Below, in pieces: positions 41,475-49,612 of a stretch of DNA of 64,000 nucleotides. The stretch is taken from assembly GCA_030432695.1 (NCBI GenBank), contig JAUILN010000011.1:152950-216949 (forward strand), written 5' to 3'. Every line of letters starts with the position of its first letter. Positions within the stretch are counted from its first letter, which is position 1. The position numbers and the translations under genes were made by a program. The notes under the pieces were generated by a model. That model saw nothing but the letters and a program-made list of their open reading frames with translations, was not told the origin of the DNA and ran no database searches. The stretch is from a bacterium (GTDB taxonomy: Bacteria > Planctomycetota > UBA1135 > UBA2386).

Positions 41475-44207
41475 ATGACACTCTCCCTCCACGCACCTCG
41501 CCAGCTCGTGTCTGCGTCGACCCTCGCGCTGGTGGCCCTCGCCGGCTGCTCCGCGCCCGTCGAACCCGCCGACCCCGAGGTCTTCCGCCCATCCAAGCAC
41601 GACGGCCGCGACCGCAACGCACCCGACTTCCCCGGCGACGCGTTGCGCTGGCAGACCGAGCGCTGGCAGGACGAACGCGGCGTGATCGCGGACGGCGCGT
41701 GGCTGCAGGCACTCCGCCAACGCGCGGCCCTGGTCGCCACACCGAAGCCGGAGCACACCGCCGGCGTCGCGCCGCAGGCTTGGCAGCAGCGTGGCCCGTT
41801 CAACGTGGCCGGCCGCTCGCGGACGCTGGTGGTCGACCCACGCAACCGCAACGTGCTCTGGTCGGGCGGGGTCGGCGGCGGGATCTGGAAGAGCCTCGAC
41901 GCGGGCCAGAACTGGACGGTGGTCGACGACTGGTGGAGCAACCTCGCGGTCGCGTCGCTGACCCTCGACCCGAGCGACCCCGACACGATGTACGTCGGCA
42001 CCGGCGAAGGCTTCGTCAACGTCAACGTGGCGCGCGGCGTGAACTCCAGCTCGGTGCGCGGTGCGGGCATCTTCAAGTCGAGCGACGGCGGCGGCACCTG
42101 GACCCACCTCGCCGCCACCGCGAACTGGCCGTACGTGTCGCGCGTCGCGGTGTCGCCCACCAATCCGAACGTGCTGCTGGCCTCGGTCCGCCCCGGCGGC
42201 ATCCAGCGCTCGACCGACGGCGGCAGCACCTGGAGCCAGGTCGATGCCAGCTTCGCCAGCTACCAGGTTGCGTTCGATCCGAACGACGGCCAGAAGGCGG
42301 TGGCCCACGCGATGGACCAGAGCCTCGCGACCCACCGGGTGCTGCGCTCGACCGACGCCGGCGCGAGCTGGCAGCCGGCGAGCAGCGGTCTCGCCAACGT
42401 CGCCGGCTACGACGCGCGGATCGAGCTGTGCTACGCGGCGTCGAGCCCGGGCGTGGTCTACGCGTCGGTCGGCGAGAACGGCGGGACGATCTGGCGGTCG
42501 GCGGACGGCGGCGCGAACTGGGTGCGGCGGACCACCAGCGGCGCCTCGGCCTGCAACTGGTACTACAACGGCTTCTGGGTCGATCCGACCAACGAGAACG
42601 TGATGGTGGTCGGCGCCTTCCACGTGTGGCGCAGCACCGACGGCGGCCGCACCCTGACCCAGATCACCGACGGCTACATCATGACCGTCGACCCGCACCT
42701 CGACGTCCACCACGTGGTGGCCGATGCGGGCTACGACGGCAGCTCGAACCGCCGGGTCTACGTGACGACCGACGGCGGGATCCACGTGGCCGACGACATC
42801 CTCACGGCGCGGCAGCGCAGTGGCTGGCGCGACCTCGACGACACGCAGGTCTCGACGCAGTTCTACTCCGCGGCCGGCTACGCCCCGACCGGCCTCTTGG
42901 TCGCCGGCGCCCAGGACAACGGCACGCAGCGCCTGCTGGGAACGAGTGCGACGCGGTCGAACATGACCTTCGGCGGCGACGGCGGCGTGGTGCAGATCGA
43001 CCCGACCAACCCGAGCTACGTCTACGGCGAGTACGTGTGGCTCCGCGTGTTCCGCTCCACCAACGGCGGCAGCTCCGCGAGCTTCCGCTACTCGGGGATC
43101 ACCGAGGCCGACAGCAGCGGGGCCAACTTCATCGCCCCGTTGGTCCTCGACCCGAACGACCCGCGCCGGCTCTACGGCGGCGCGTCGAGCCTGTGGCGCA
43201 CCGACGACGCGCGGCGCTCGACGATCCAGTGGCGCGCGGTGAAGCCGCCGGTCGGCAGCTTCATCTCGGCGATCGCGGTGGCGGACGGCGACCCGAACCA
43301 GGTCTGGGTCGGACACAACGACGGGCGGGTCTACCGCACCACCAATGGCACGGCGCTCAACCCCACCTGGCAGGCAGTCGACGACAACGCCGGCCTCGAC
43401 CCGCTGCCGAACCGCTACGTCGAGCGCATCGTGGTGGACGCCACCGACCACCGCCGGGTGTTCGTGACCCTCGGCGGGTTCTCGCCGGGCAACGTCCGGC
43501 TGACCACCGACGCCGGCGCGACCTTCACCGATGCGTCGGGCACCGCGCCGTTCCGCCTGCCCGACGCACCGGTCCACGGCCTCTGCCTGCACCCCGACGA
43601 CCCGCAGGTGGTCTACGCCGCCACCGAGGTCGGCCTGTTCGCCAGCGACGACGGTGGCCAGCACTGGTCGGCCAACAACGACGGCCCCGCCAACGTCTCG
43701 TGCCAGGAGATCGCGTTCCAGCACGGCTCGCGGACGCTGCTGCTCGCGACGCTCGGTCGCGGGCTATGGACCGCAGACGTGCAGCGACCCGGTGCGCTGA
43801 GCTACGGCGCCGCGTGCGCCAATGACTCGACGCCGCCCGCACTCGCCACCGACCCACGCCGCCCGGCGCGCATCGGCTTCGAACTCGGCCTCGAGGCCAA
43901 CTCCTTCCCGCCCGCCTCGCCGGCCTTTCTGATGCTCGGCGTGTCGGACACGATCTGGTCGGGTGGCAGCCTGCCGCAGCCACTCGACTCCATCGGCATG
44001 CCCGGCTGCGCGCTGCTGCAGAGCAACGACGTAGCGTTCGGTGTGACGGTCGACGCCGGCGGCGTGGCGAGCTGGTCGATCCCGCTCCCCGCCGATCCGA
44101 ACCTGCTCGGCCTGCGCCTGTTCACCCAGGCGATCGGCAGCGAGCCGGGGCTGAACGCGCGTGACCTGGCGACCACGTCCGGACTGGCGCTGACGATCGG
44201 GCGATGA
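41475..44207 (+). CDS. lipoprotein with sortilin/BNR-type beta-propeller and recurrent C-terminal module
   Basis: A 910-residue protein. The signal sequence ends in lipobox LAGC (ALVALAGCSAP). The body is a large BNR/VPS10-like propeller with repeated Asp-box motifs S-x-D-x-G-x-[ST]-W (KSLDAGQNWTVV, KSSDGGGTWTHL, RSTDGGSTWSQV, RSTDAGASWQPA, RSADGGANWVRR, RSTDGGRTLTQI, ASDDGGQHWSAN). Such propellers may be glycosidases (GH74-like) or binding proteins; no catalytic pair was identified. The last 130 residues are the clearest copy of the shared module: ASPAFLMLGVSDTIWSGGSL, MPGCALLQSNDVAF, GVASWSIPLPADPNLLGLRL then FTQAIG. Its final 530 bases are duplicated at 54078-54607. Confidence 0.85.
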   Translation: MTLSLHAPRQLVSASTLALVALAGCSAPVEPADPEVFRPSKHDGRDRNAPDFPGDALRWQTERWQDERGVIADGAWLQALRQRAALVATPKPEHTAGVAPQAWQQRGPFNVAGRSRTLVVDPRNRNVLWSGGVGGGIWKSLDAGQNWTVVDDWWSNLAVASLTLDPSDPDTMYVGTGEGFVNVNVARGVNSSSVRGAGIFKSSDGGGTWTHLAATANWPYVSRVAVSPTNPNVLLASVRPGGIQRSTDGGSTWSQVDASFASYQVAFDPNDGQKAVAHAMDQSLATHRVLRSTDAGASWQPASSGLANVAGYDARIELCYAASSPGVVYASVGENGGTIWRSADGGANWVRRTTSGASACNWYYNGFWVDPTNENVMVVGAFHVWRSTDGGRTLTQITDGYIMTVDPHLDVHHVVADAGYDGSSNRRVYVTTDGGIHVADDILTARQRSGWRDLDDTQVSTQFYSAAGYAPTGLLVAGAQDNGTQRLLGTSATRSNMTFGGDGGVVQIDPTNPSYVYGEYVWLRVFRSTNGGSSASFRYSGITEADSSGANFIAPLVLDPNDPRRLYGGASSLWRTDDARRSTIQWRAVKPPVGSFISAIAVADGDPNQVWVGHNDGRVYRTTNGTALNPTWQAVDDNAGLDPLPNRYVERIVVDATDHRRVFVTLGGFSPGNVRLTTDAGATFTDASGTAPFRLPDAPVHGLCLHPDDPQVVYAATEVGLFASDDGGQHWSANNDGPANVSCQEIAFQHGSRTLLLATLGRGLWTADVQRPGALSYGAACANDSTPPALATDPRRPARIGFELGLEANSFPPASPAFLMLGVSDTIWSGGSLPQPLDSIGMPGCALLQSNDVAFGVTVDAGGVASWSIPLPADPNLLGLRLFTQAIGSEPGLNARDLATTSGLALTIGR

Positions 44208-44214
44208 CGATCGG
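43685..44214 (+). repeat. 530-bp direct repeat, copy 1 (3' end of BNR lipoprotein gene)
   Basis: Nearly identical to 54078-54607 in the same orientation, with scattered single-base differences. The match starts at the coding sequence for PANVSCQEI, covers the last propeller blade and the whole C-terminal module, and stops 7 bases after the stop codon (shared tgacgatcgg). Confidence 0.92.
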
Positions 44215-44547
44215 CGCCGCGCCGCGGTCGAGGCTTCGTTGCCCGCACCCGGCGGCGCGGTCGGACCAAGGCTACCGCAGATCCCGGATAGCGGTGCGGC
44301 ACATCGTCGACCGGGCGCTGCGCGCCGTTGGTAGTCCTCCCAACCTCCCCGTGCAGCCGCCAGACGACCCCCGGATCCGCAAACTGTCGATCAAGAGCAT
44401 GACCATCAGCCTGGCGGATGAGGAAACGGGTGAGGAACCAGATCCAAGCGTCTCCGACGAAAAAGGGATCCAGACCCAGTCAGAACCGCGGGCGGCGATC
44501 GGAATCCCGCGGCTCTTGGTGATCGCCAACACCCGTGACCGGACCGT
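44208..44547. other. intergenic stretch without recognised gene
   Basis: It lies between the convergent ends of the BNR lipoprotein gene and the minus-strand ECF gene. The first 7 bases belong to the 530-bp repeat. Short frames exist on both strands (for example 44272-44532 minus) but their translations have no signal, motif or composition to support them. Confidence 0.4.
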
Positions 44548-45213
44548 TCACACCGAGCCGTCACCCGGCGCACCGCCCCCCGACTCGGTCTCGGTGCGTC
44601 CGACCGACTTCTCGAGGCGGTCCAACTCCTGGACCAGACGGGCACGGGCCCGGTGGAGCAGCTGGCGAACAGACGGCTCGTTGCGCTGCATCCGTTCCGC
44701 GATCTCCGCGTAGGAAAGCTTCATGATGCCGCGCAGACAAATCACCTCGCGGTCGTCGGCGGACAACCGCTCGATCGCCCGCTCGATCCGTTCCACCGCC
44801 TCCTTCTCCGCCAGGTGCCGACTCGGAGTCCAGACGCTCCGGTAGGCACCGAGTAGCTGCTCGGGACGGGAGACGCGGTCGTCAAGCCGGACCTGGCGAT
44901 CGAATCCACGCTTCTCCGCCGCGAAGCCGCGCGCCCGCGACCGGATCTTTCGCTCCGCCAAGGTCGACAGCCACGACCGGAACTCGCCCTCCGTGGTGCC
45001 ACGAAAGTCCTCGAAGTCCTCGAGGACGACCCGGCAGACCGACTGGACCAGATCCGAGCTGGACTCCAGCTGACGCATCCGCTCGCCGCAGTTCAGGCGC
45101 ACGTAGGCCCTCAGGTCGGGCTCCACGATCTGGAGGAGCCGACCGAGCGCGTCTCGGTCACCACCGATCGCCGCAGCGAGCGCCGCAGCGAGTTCCTTCT
45201 GTTGCTCCTCCAT
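44548..45213 (-). CDS. ECF sigma factor paired with Ser/Thr kinase
   Basis: A 221-residue sigma factor. Region 2: PDLRAYVRLNCGERMRQLES then SSDLVQSVCRVVLEDFEDFR; region 4: LSADDREVICLRGIMKLSYA then EIAERMQRNEPSVRQLLHRA. It has a Gly/Glu-rich tail (TETESGGGAPGDGSV). The start is 3 bases after the kinase stop, a tight two-gene operon with the kinase first, the same order as at 29293-32916. The sequences of the two sigma factors are clearly different, so the pairs are old paralogues or separate acquisitions. Likely controlled by phosphorylation. Confidence 0.9.
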   Translation of the reverse strand: MEEQQKELAAALAAAIGGDRDALGRLLQIVEPDLRAYVRLNCGERMRQLESSSDLVQSVCRVVLEDFEDFRGTTEGEFRSWLSTLAERKIRSRARGFAAEKRGFDRQVRLDDRVSRPEQLLGAYRSVWTPSRHLAEKEAVERIERAIERLSADDREVICLRGIMKLSYAEIAERMQRNEPSVRQLLHRARARLVQELDRLEKSVGRTETESGGGAPGDGSV

Positions 45214-45216
45214 GAT

Positions 45217-47847
45217 TCAGCGAACCTCCAGCAGTCCATCGAGTTCCAGCCGGTGCCGCAACCTGGTAGCCACGGCCGGGTCCAGGCCAGCGGTCAACCT
45301 GCCGAGCAGTTCCTCGATGTGGTCTCCGAGGACGTCACCGTGCCGACGAATTACCATGAGCGCATCGACCGGAGCCACTGCCGCGAGCGACTCGGCCAGC
45401 CGCCGCGCGGTCTGCCAGTCGGTCGGGTCCTCGGCCAGACGACGCGCGCACTGATACTCCCCGAGTGCTCGTCGCAGCTCCGGGCCGCATTCCAACGCAT
45501 CGCCGAGAAGCAGACGCTCCAGGTAGTCCGCCAGGACCTCGGTGTGCGGCTCCAGGCGAAGCGATCGCGCGACGGCCAAGCAACGCTCTTCCAGAGACCC
45601 TTCCGACAAGGCGGCTGCAACCGACAGGTTGGTGCGCAGCGCATCGTTGCGGATTCCCGTCCGCGCCTCGCGCGGCAGGTCCGCGAGCCGCGAGAAGGTC
45701 TCGAAACCGCGGTGGAACAACGCGTCCGCCGCGTCCGGATCTTCGCTGGCGAGGCCTTCGTGGACGTCCACGGTGGCCAGCGAGAACTCCTCGAGAACAC
45801 CGTCGAGTCTCTCCCGTGCGACTTCTCGGGCCTCCGCGAACCGCTGCTGGTCGCGCAGCACGAGGTGCAGCTGCATCGGGTAGTTCGGGTGGCTCGGCGT
45901 ATGCGCCATGGCCCGGCGGGCGAGTTGCTCCGCGAGTTCCAACGAGCCACGCCGCCGGTAGGCGCGAGCCAGGTTGAGCATCGACGGCAGGTGGTCGGGC
46001 GCGCGCTCCAACACGGCCGCGAACGCGTCCAGGGAGTCGTTGCCGATCCGACCGTAGGCGGATTCCGCCGCACCCTGGAAGAACCACAGGAACGCCGTGT
46101 CGTGCGGCACACGATCCGACCGCTCACCGAGCATCGACTTGCCTTCGGCCAGCCTCCCACACTCGAACAAGCCGGTGATGCGGAGCCGCTCCAGCAAGGA
46201 AGCAAGAGTCTCGGCCCTCGGTGCCAGAGCGATGGTCAGGTCGATCACCCTGCTGATCTCCCGGCGATTCCGCAGCGCATCCGCCAGAGCGTCGATCCCG
46301 GTGAGGATCTCGTCGTCGATACCGTTCTGCAGAATCCGTCGGTCCTCACCCGCCTTCGCCTGGTCCTCGGCCGCAGCGGATTCGACCAGGACGAGCCAAC
46401 GCAGGTAGCGGGCCTCGAGATCGTCGGCGTCGAGAGCCAGTAGCTCGTCGAGCGCGGCGAGGTCGCTGCCGCGCCCGGGATCCCGCAGGCGTTCCTCGGC
46501 CGTCCCGGACAAGCCGAGAGTCGGACTCAACGCTGCGCGCAGTTCGCCGCGCCGTGCCTCACGCGCGTTCGACTCCCGCTCCAGACGACTCGCCATCGGG
46601 CCTGCCAGCGTCACGGCCCCGCCCACCATCAGGGCGGCGACCAACAGACCGGCGGGAACTGCGATCCGCGCCGGCGGGGCGTAGCGACGCGCCAGGCCAC
46701 CAACCCGCCGCAGCGCACGCGGCCAACGGGAGCCGCGAGCCACGACCGGCTCGTAGCGGAGCAACCGCCGCAGGTCGGCCCCGAGCTCCGCTGCCGTGGG
46801 GTAGCGGTCTGCGGGGCTCTTGCGCATCGCCTGCTGGCAGACCGCCGCGAAGTCGCGAGGCACCCGGTGGCGGCGCTCCGCTGACGGGCTCGGTTCCTCG
46901 AACTGCACGGCGGCGAGCACCTCGCTCGACGTGCCCCGGAACGGGCGCTCCAGGTACAGCAACTCGAACAGCGTCACGCCGACGCCGTGCAGGTCGGTAC
47001 GGGTGTCAGCCGTCTCACCGCGCACCTGCTCGGGAGCCATGTAGGCCGGCGTGCCGAGCATCGCACGGGTCGCGGTCAACGATCCGTCTCCAGCCACCGC
47101 AGCCAACCCGAAGTCGAGCAGGCGGATCCGGCCGGAACGGTCGAGCATGAGGTTGCCGGGCTTGAGATCGCGGTGGACGACACCCGCAGCGTGGGCCGAA
47201 TCCAGCGCGTCACAGATCTCGATGCCGAACTGCGCCACGACGGCGGGCCAGGGTCTCAGCAGGTGCTCGGGCAACTCGGCGCCGTCCAGACCCAGCAGTT
47301 CGGACCAGCGGTCGCGGGCGTCACGCGGTCCGTCCCGCGACGTGGTACTGTCGGCATGCACCCACGAGAACTGCTCGATGCATCGACTGAGGTCCACGCC
47401 CTCGATCCGGTCCATGACCATGAAGGTGGGGTCCCCCTCTTGGATGTCGTGGACCCGCGCGATCCCGGCGTGGTCCAGTCCGGCAAGCACCTGCGCCTCG
47501 CGTCGAAAACGCGCCAGGAGTTCCGGATTCGACCATTGGGCGCCCGGCAGGATCTTCACCGCGACGGTCCGGCCCAGGCGTTCGTCGACGGCCTCGTGAA
47601 CGACCCCCATGCCGCCGGAACCAAGCCGACGACCGAGGACGTAGCGGGCGTCGAGCCGACGCCCGATCCACGGATCAATTCCGCTGAATTCCTCGGGGAG
47701 ATCACCGGCAGTCGCCACCAGGGATCGAAGCCGCGCGGCCAAGTCGGGATCACCGGAGCACAGCGACTCGAGATCCGGAGTGACTCCGCTCTCCGCGAAC
47801 TCGAAGTAGCGGGCCAGCAGGCTTTCGAGGACATCGTCTCGGGACAT
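45217..47847 (-). CDS. membrane Ser/Thr protein kinase with helical repeats
   Basis: An 876-residue Hanks-type kinase from ATG 47847. N-terminal helix (DVLESLLARYFEFAESG), then kinase: LGRRLGSGGMGVVHEA (71-86), Lys98 (VAVKILP), HRDLKPGN (225-232), DFGLAA (245-250), GTPAYMAPEQ. A 40-residue insertion at about 160-200 (HADSTTSRDGPRDARDRWSE onward) separates hinge and catalytic loop. A membrane helix at 394-416 (AVPAGLLVAALMVGGAVTLA) is followed by about 450 residues of TPR-like helices (DHLPSMLNLARAYRRRGSLE and similar). The downstream sigma gene is 3 bases away. The upstream secreted-protein gene ends 44 bases before, so all three may be one transcript. Confidence 0.92.
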   Translation of the reverse strand: MSRDDVLESLLARYFEFAESGVTPDLESLCSGDPDLAARLRSLVATAGDLPEEFSGIDPWIGRRLDARYVLGRRLGSGGMGVVHEAVDERLGRTVAVKILPGAQWSNPELLARFRREAQVLAGLDHAGIARVHDIQEGDPTFMVMDRIEGVDLSRCIEQFSWVHADSTTSRDGPRDARDRWSELLGLDGAELPEHLLRPWPAVVAQFGIEICDALDSAHAAGVVHRDLKPGNLMLDRSGRIRLLDFGLAAVAGDGSLTATRAMLGTPAYMAPEQVRGETADTRTDLHGVGVTLFELLYLERPFRGTSSEVLAAVQFEEPSPSAERRHRVPRDFAAVCQQAMRKSPADRYPTAAELGADLRRLLRYEPVVARGSRWPRALRRVGGLARRYAPPARIAVPAGLLVAALMVGGAVTLAGPMASRLERESNAREARRGELRAALSPTLGLSGTAEERLRDPGRGSDLAALDELLALDADDLEARYLRWLVLVESAAAEDQAKAGEDRRILQNGIDDEILTGIDALADALRNRREISRVIDLTIALAPRAETLASLLERLRITGLFECGRLAEGKSMLGERSDRVPHDTAFLWFFQGAAESAYGRIGNDSLDAFAAVLERAPDHLPSMLNLARAYRRRGSLELAEQLARRAMAHTPSHPNYPMQLHLVLRDQQRFAEAREVARERLDGVLEEFSLATVDVHEGLASEDPDAADALFHRGFETFSRLADLPREARTGIRNDALRTNLSVAAALSEGSLEERCLAVARSLRLEPHTEVLADYLERLLLGDALECGPELRRALGEYQCARRLAEDPTDWQTARRLAESLAAVAPVDALMVIRRHGDVLGDHIEELLGRLTAGLDPAVATRLRHRLELDGLLEVR

Positions 47848-47891
47848 GTGGAATGCCTCGTTGGGTGTACGCGGGTCGGCGCCCCCAAGGC

Positions 47892-49388
47892 TCAGTAGTT
47901 GAAGTAGAGCAACTCGGAGATTCCGACCTGACCAAGCCCGTCCATCGCCGCGACCGCGAGGTAGAGGGTCTGCGACCGGAGCGGCGAGTTCCGGATCGGC
48001 ATCAACAGCCCGCCCACCCGCATGGGCAACGCGCTCGTCTTTGCCGGCCAAGACATCGGAGGTTCGAACGGGAGCGGCATGAACGGCAGGTTGCTGCTCC
48101 GGAAGAACACGATCGCCGCGATCCCCGACCCAGTGAACTGCGGCCACATCCTGGCATGGACCGAGAGCGCATCCACCGAGTTGGGATCGGACGGACCCGC
48201 CTGGACCCGGAAACAGCTCGCCTGGATGGTCGGAGCCCCGGGAAAGACCGAGCGGAGGGAGCTTCGCACCGGAAAACCGACCAGGCGAGTCACCGAGTCG
48301 TATGGTTGGCCTTGCAAGGGATCCTCTTCCGGATCGAGGATGCAGATCGCGTCGATGTCGTCGGTGTTCGTCATCCCGGGCGCGAGGACCCGCCCCACCG
48401 GGCCACGGATCCGGAACTCGTACGGGACCGGCGGCCCGGAACCCGGTTGTGCGCCGTAGAGATACACCATCAACTGCTCATCCACCGGTGCCCCGGCAGT
48501 GGAGAACACCAATCGCTGCTGCGCGGCGTCCACCGACAATGCATCCAGTTCGGCACTCGCGCTCAGTCCGAGATCAGCCGCGCTCCGGAAGACCGACGGC
48601 CCGGCCCATGAACCACCCCCCCCCGGGCTCGGAGTCCACTCCATCTTCAGGATCGCCGCACCGCTCGGCACGTCCATCCCCCACCACGCCGGAGGCGAGA
48701 TCTGCGCGCTCGCGCTCGTGAGGGAGAAGTAGAACGTCGGAGCCGTACTCAGGACTGCGCCGACGACGTCCGAGCCCGGCGCGGTGTAGTAGGCCATGTT
48801 CAGATCGAGTGCGTCGATCTCGCCCTGGGGGTCGATCCCGAGCTCCTCGTCCTCGTTCGACAGCACAATGACGTCGGCGGTTCCTCCGGGAACCGCCGTA
48901 CTCCCCGGATAGAAGTATCCGAACAGGTCCGCGCCATTGTCCGGCAACTGCGCCGGGACCGCGTCCTTGAACACCCCGCCGCGGACAACCGACATCGTCA
49001 GGAATCCCCAAGCAGGGACACCCGGGGGATCGGGAATCACCGGCCTGCCATCGCTCAGGATCTGCAGGTTGATGTAGGCCTCACCGATCGACATTGCGTC
49101 GACGTCCAGACTGGCCAAGACCCACATTGCCGCGCTGCTGAAGTCCGGCAGCCCTCCCGTCGCCGGAGCGAATTCGGCGGCGCCGCCCTGGGCACCTGCC
49201 GGGATCGACACCGGGAAACCGGCGGGCAGAGCGCCGCCCGTGGAACTGCCGGTCCCCGAAGCGACGGAGATGCCGTGAGGAGCCGAGGCAAGTGGAGCGA
49301 CCGGTTCCGCCGCGACCTGAGCCATGACGGTCGGGGACAGCGAGGCGGCGAGCGCGAATGCCACCGCACCAGCGAATGGTGTCGACAT
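47892..49388 (-). CDS. secreted protein of unknown function upstream of kinase-sigma pair
   Basis: A 498-residue exported protein. ATG 49388 is preceded by AAGGAG at a 7-base spacing, one of the clearest ribosome binding sites in the window, and gives signal AGAVAFALAASLSPTVMAQ. The sequence is beta-rich and contains repeats of a type seen in planctomycete secreted proteins: LASLDVDAMSIGEA, EIDALDLNMAYYT, ELDALSVDAAQQRLVFST, DIDAICILDPEEDP and SVDALSVHARMW, all variants of a D-x-D-A-[LMI] motif followed by a strand. This suggests five related propeller-like or sandwich units. Function unknown; position suggests it could deliver or sense the signal for the kinase behind it. Confidence 0.65.
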   Translation of the reverse strand: MSTPFAGAVAFALAASLSPTVMAQVAAEPVAPLASAPHGISVASGTGSSTGGALPAGFPVSIPAGAQGGAAEFAPATGGLPDFSSAAMWVLASLDVDAMSIGEAYINLQILSDGRPVIPDPPGVPAWGFLTMSVVRGGVFKDAVPAQLPDNGADLFGYFYPGSTAVPGGTADVIVLSNEDEELGIDPQGEIDALDLNMAYYTAPGSDVVGAVLSTAPTFYFSLTSASAQISPPAWWGMDVPSGAAILKMEWTPSPGGGGSWAGPSVFRSAADLGLSASAELDALSVDAAQQRLVFSTAGAPVDEQLMVYLYGAQPGSGPPVPYEFRIRGPVGRVLAPGMTNTDDIDAICILDPEEDPLQGQPYDSVTRLVGFPVRSSLRSVFPGAPTIQASCFRVQAGPSDPNSVDALSVHARMWPQFTGSGIAAIVFFRSSNLPFMPLPFEPPMSWPAKTSALPMRVGGLLMPIRNSPLRSQTLYLAVAAMDGLGQVGISELLYFNY

Positions 49389-49612
49389 GGGACTTCTCCT
49401 TCGAAACGAACCTTCGAACAGTAGACCGTCTCGCAAGACCTGACCAGCCGCGCACCGACCAGATCTGGTAGCCACACATTTGCCGAGATCGCGGTCACAT
49501 CCGACTCGGCATCGCACCCCACCTCAACTCACCTCACCGAGGAACCACGGCCGCCCCCGCCCAGAGCGTCCGGCGTGCCGGCCATCCAAATCGAGAATCG
49601 GAGAGTTCGAAC

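Noticed and set aside
44272-44532. Minus-strand 86-residue frame downstream of the second ECF sigma gene
   Set aside because: It has one hydrophobic patch but no credible start, family or coding bias; too weak to call.
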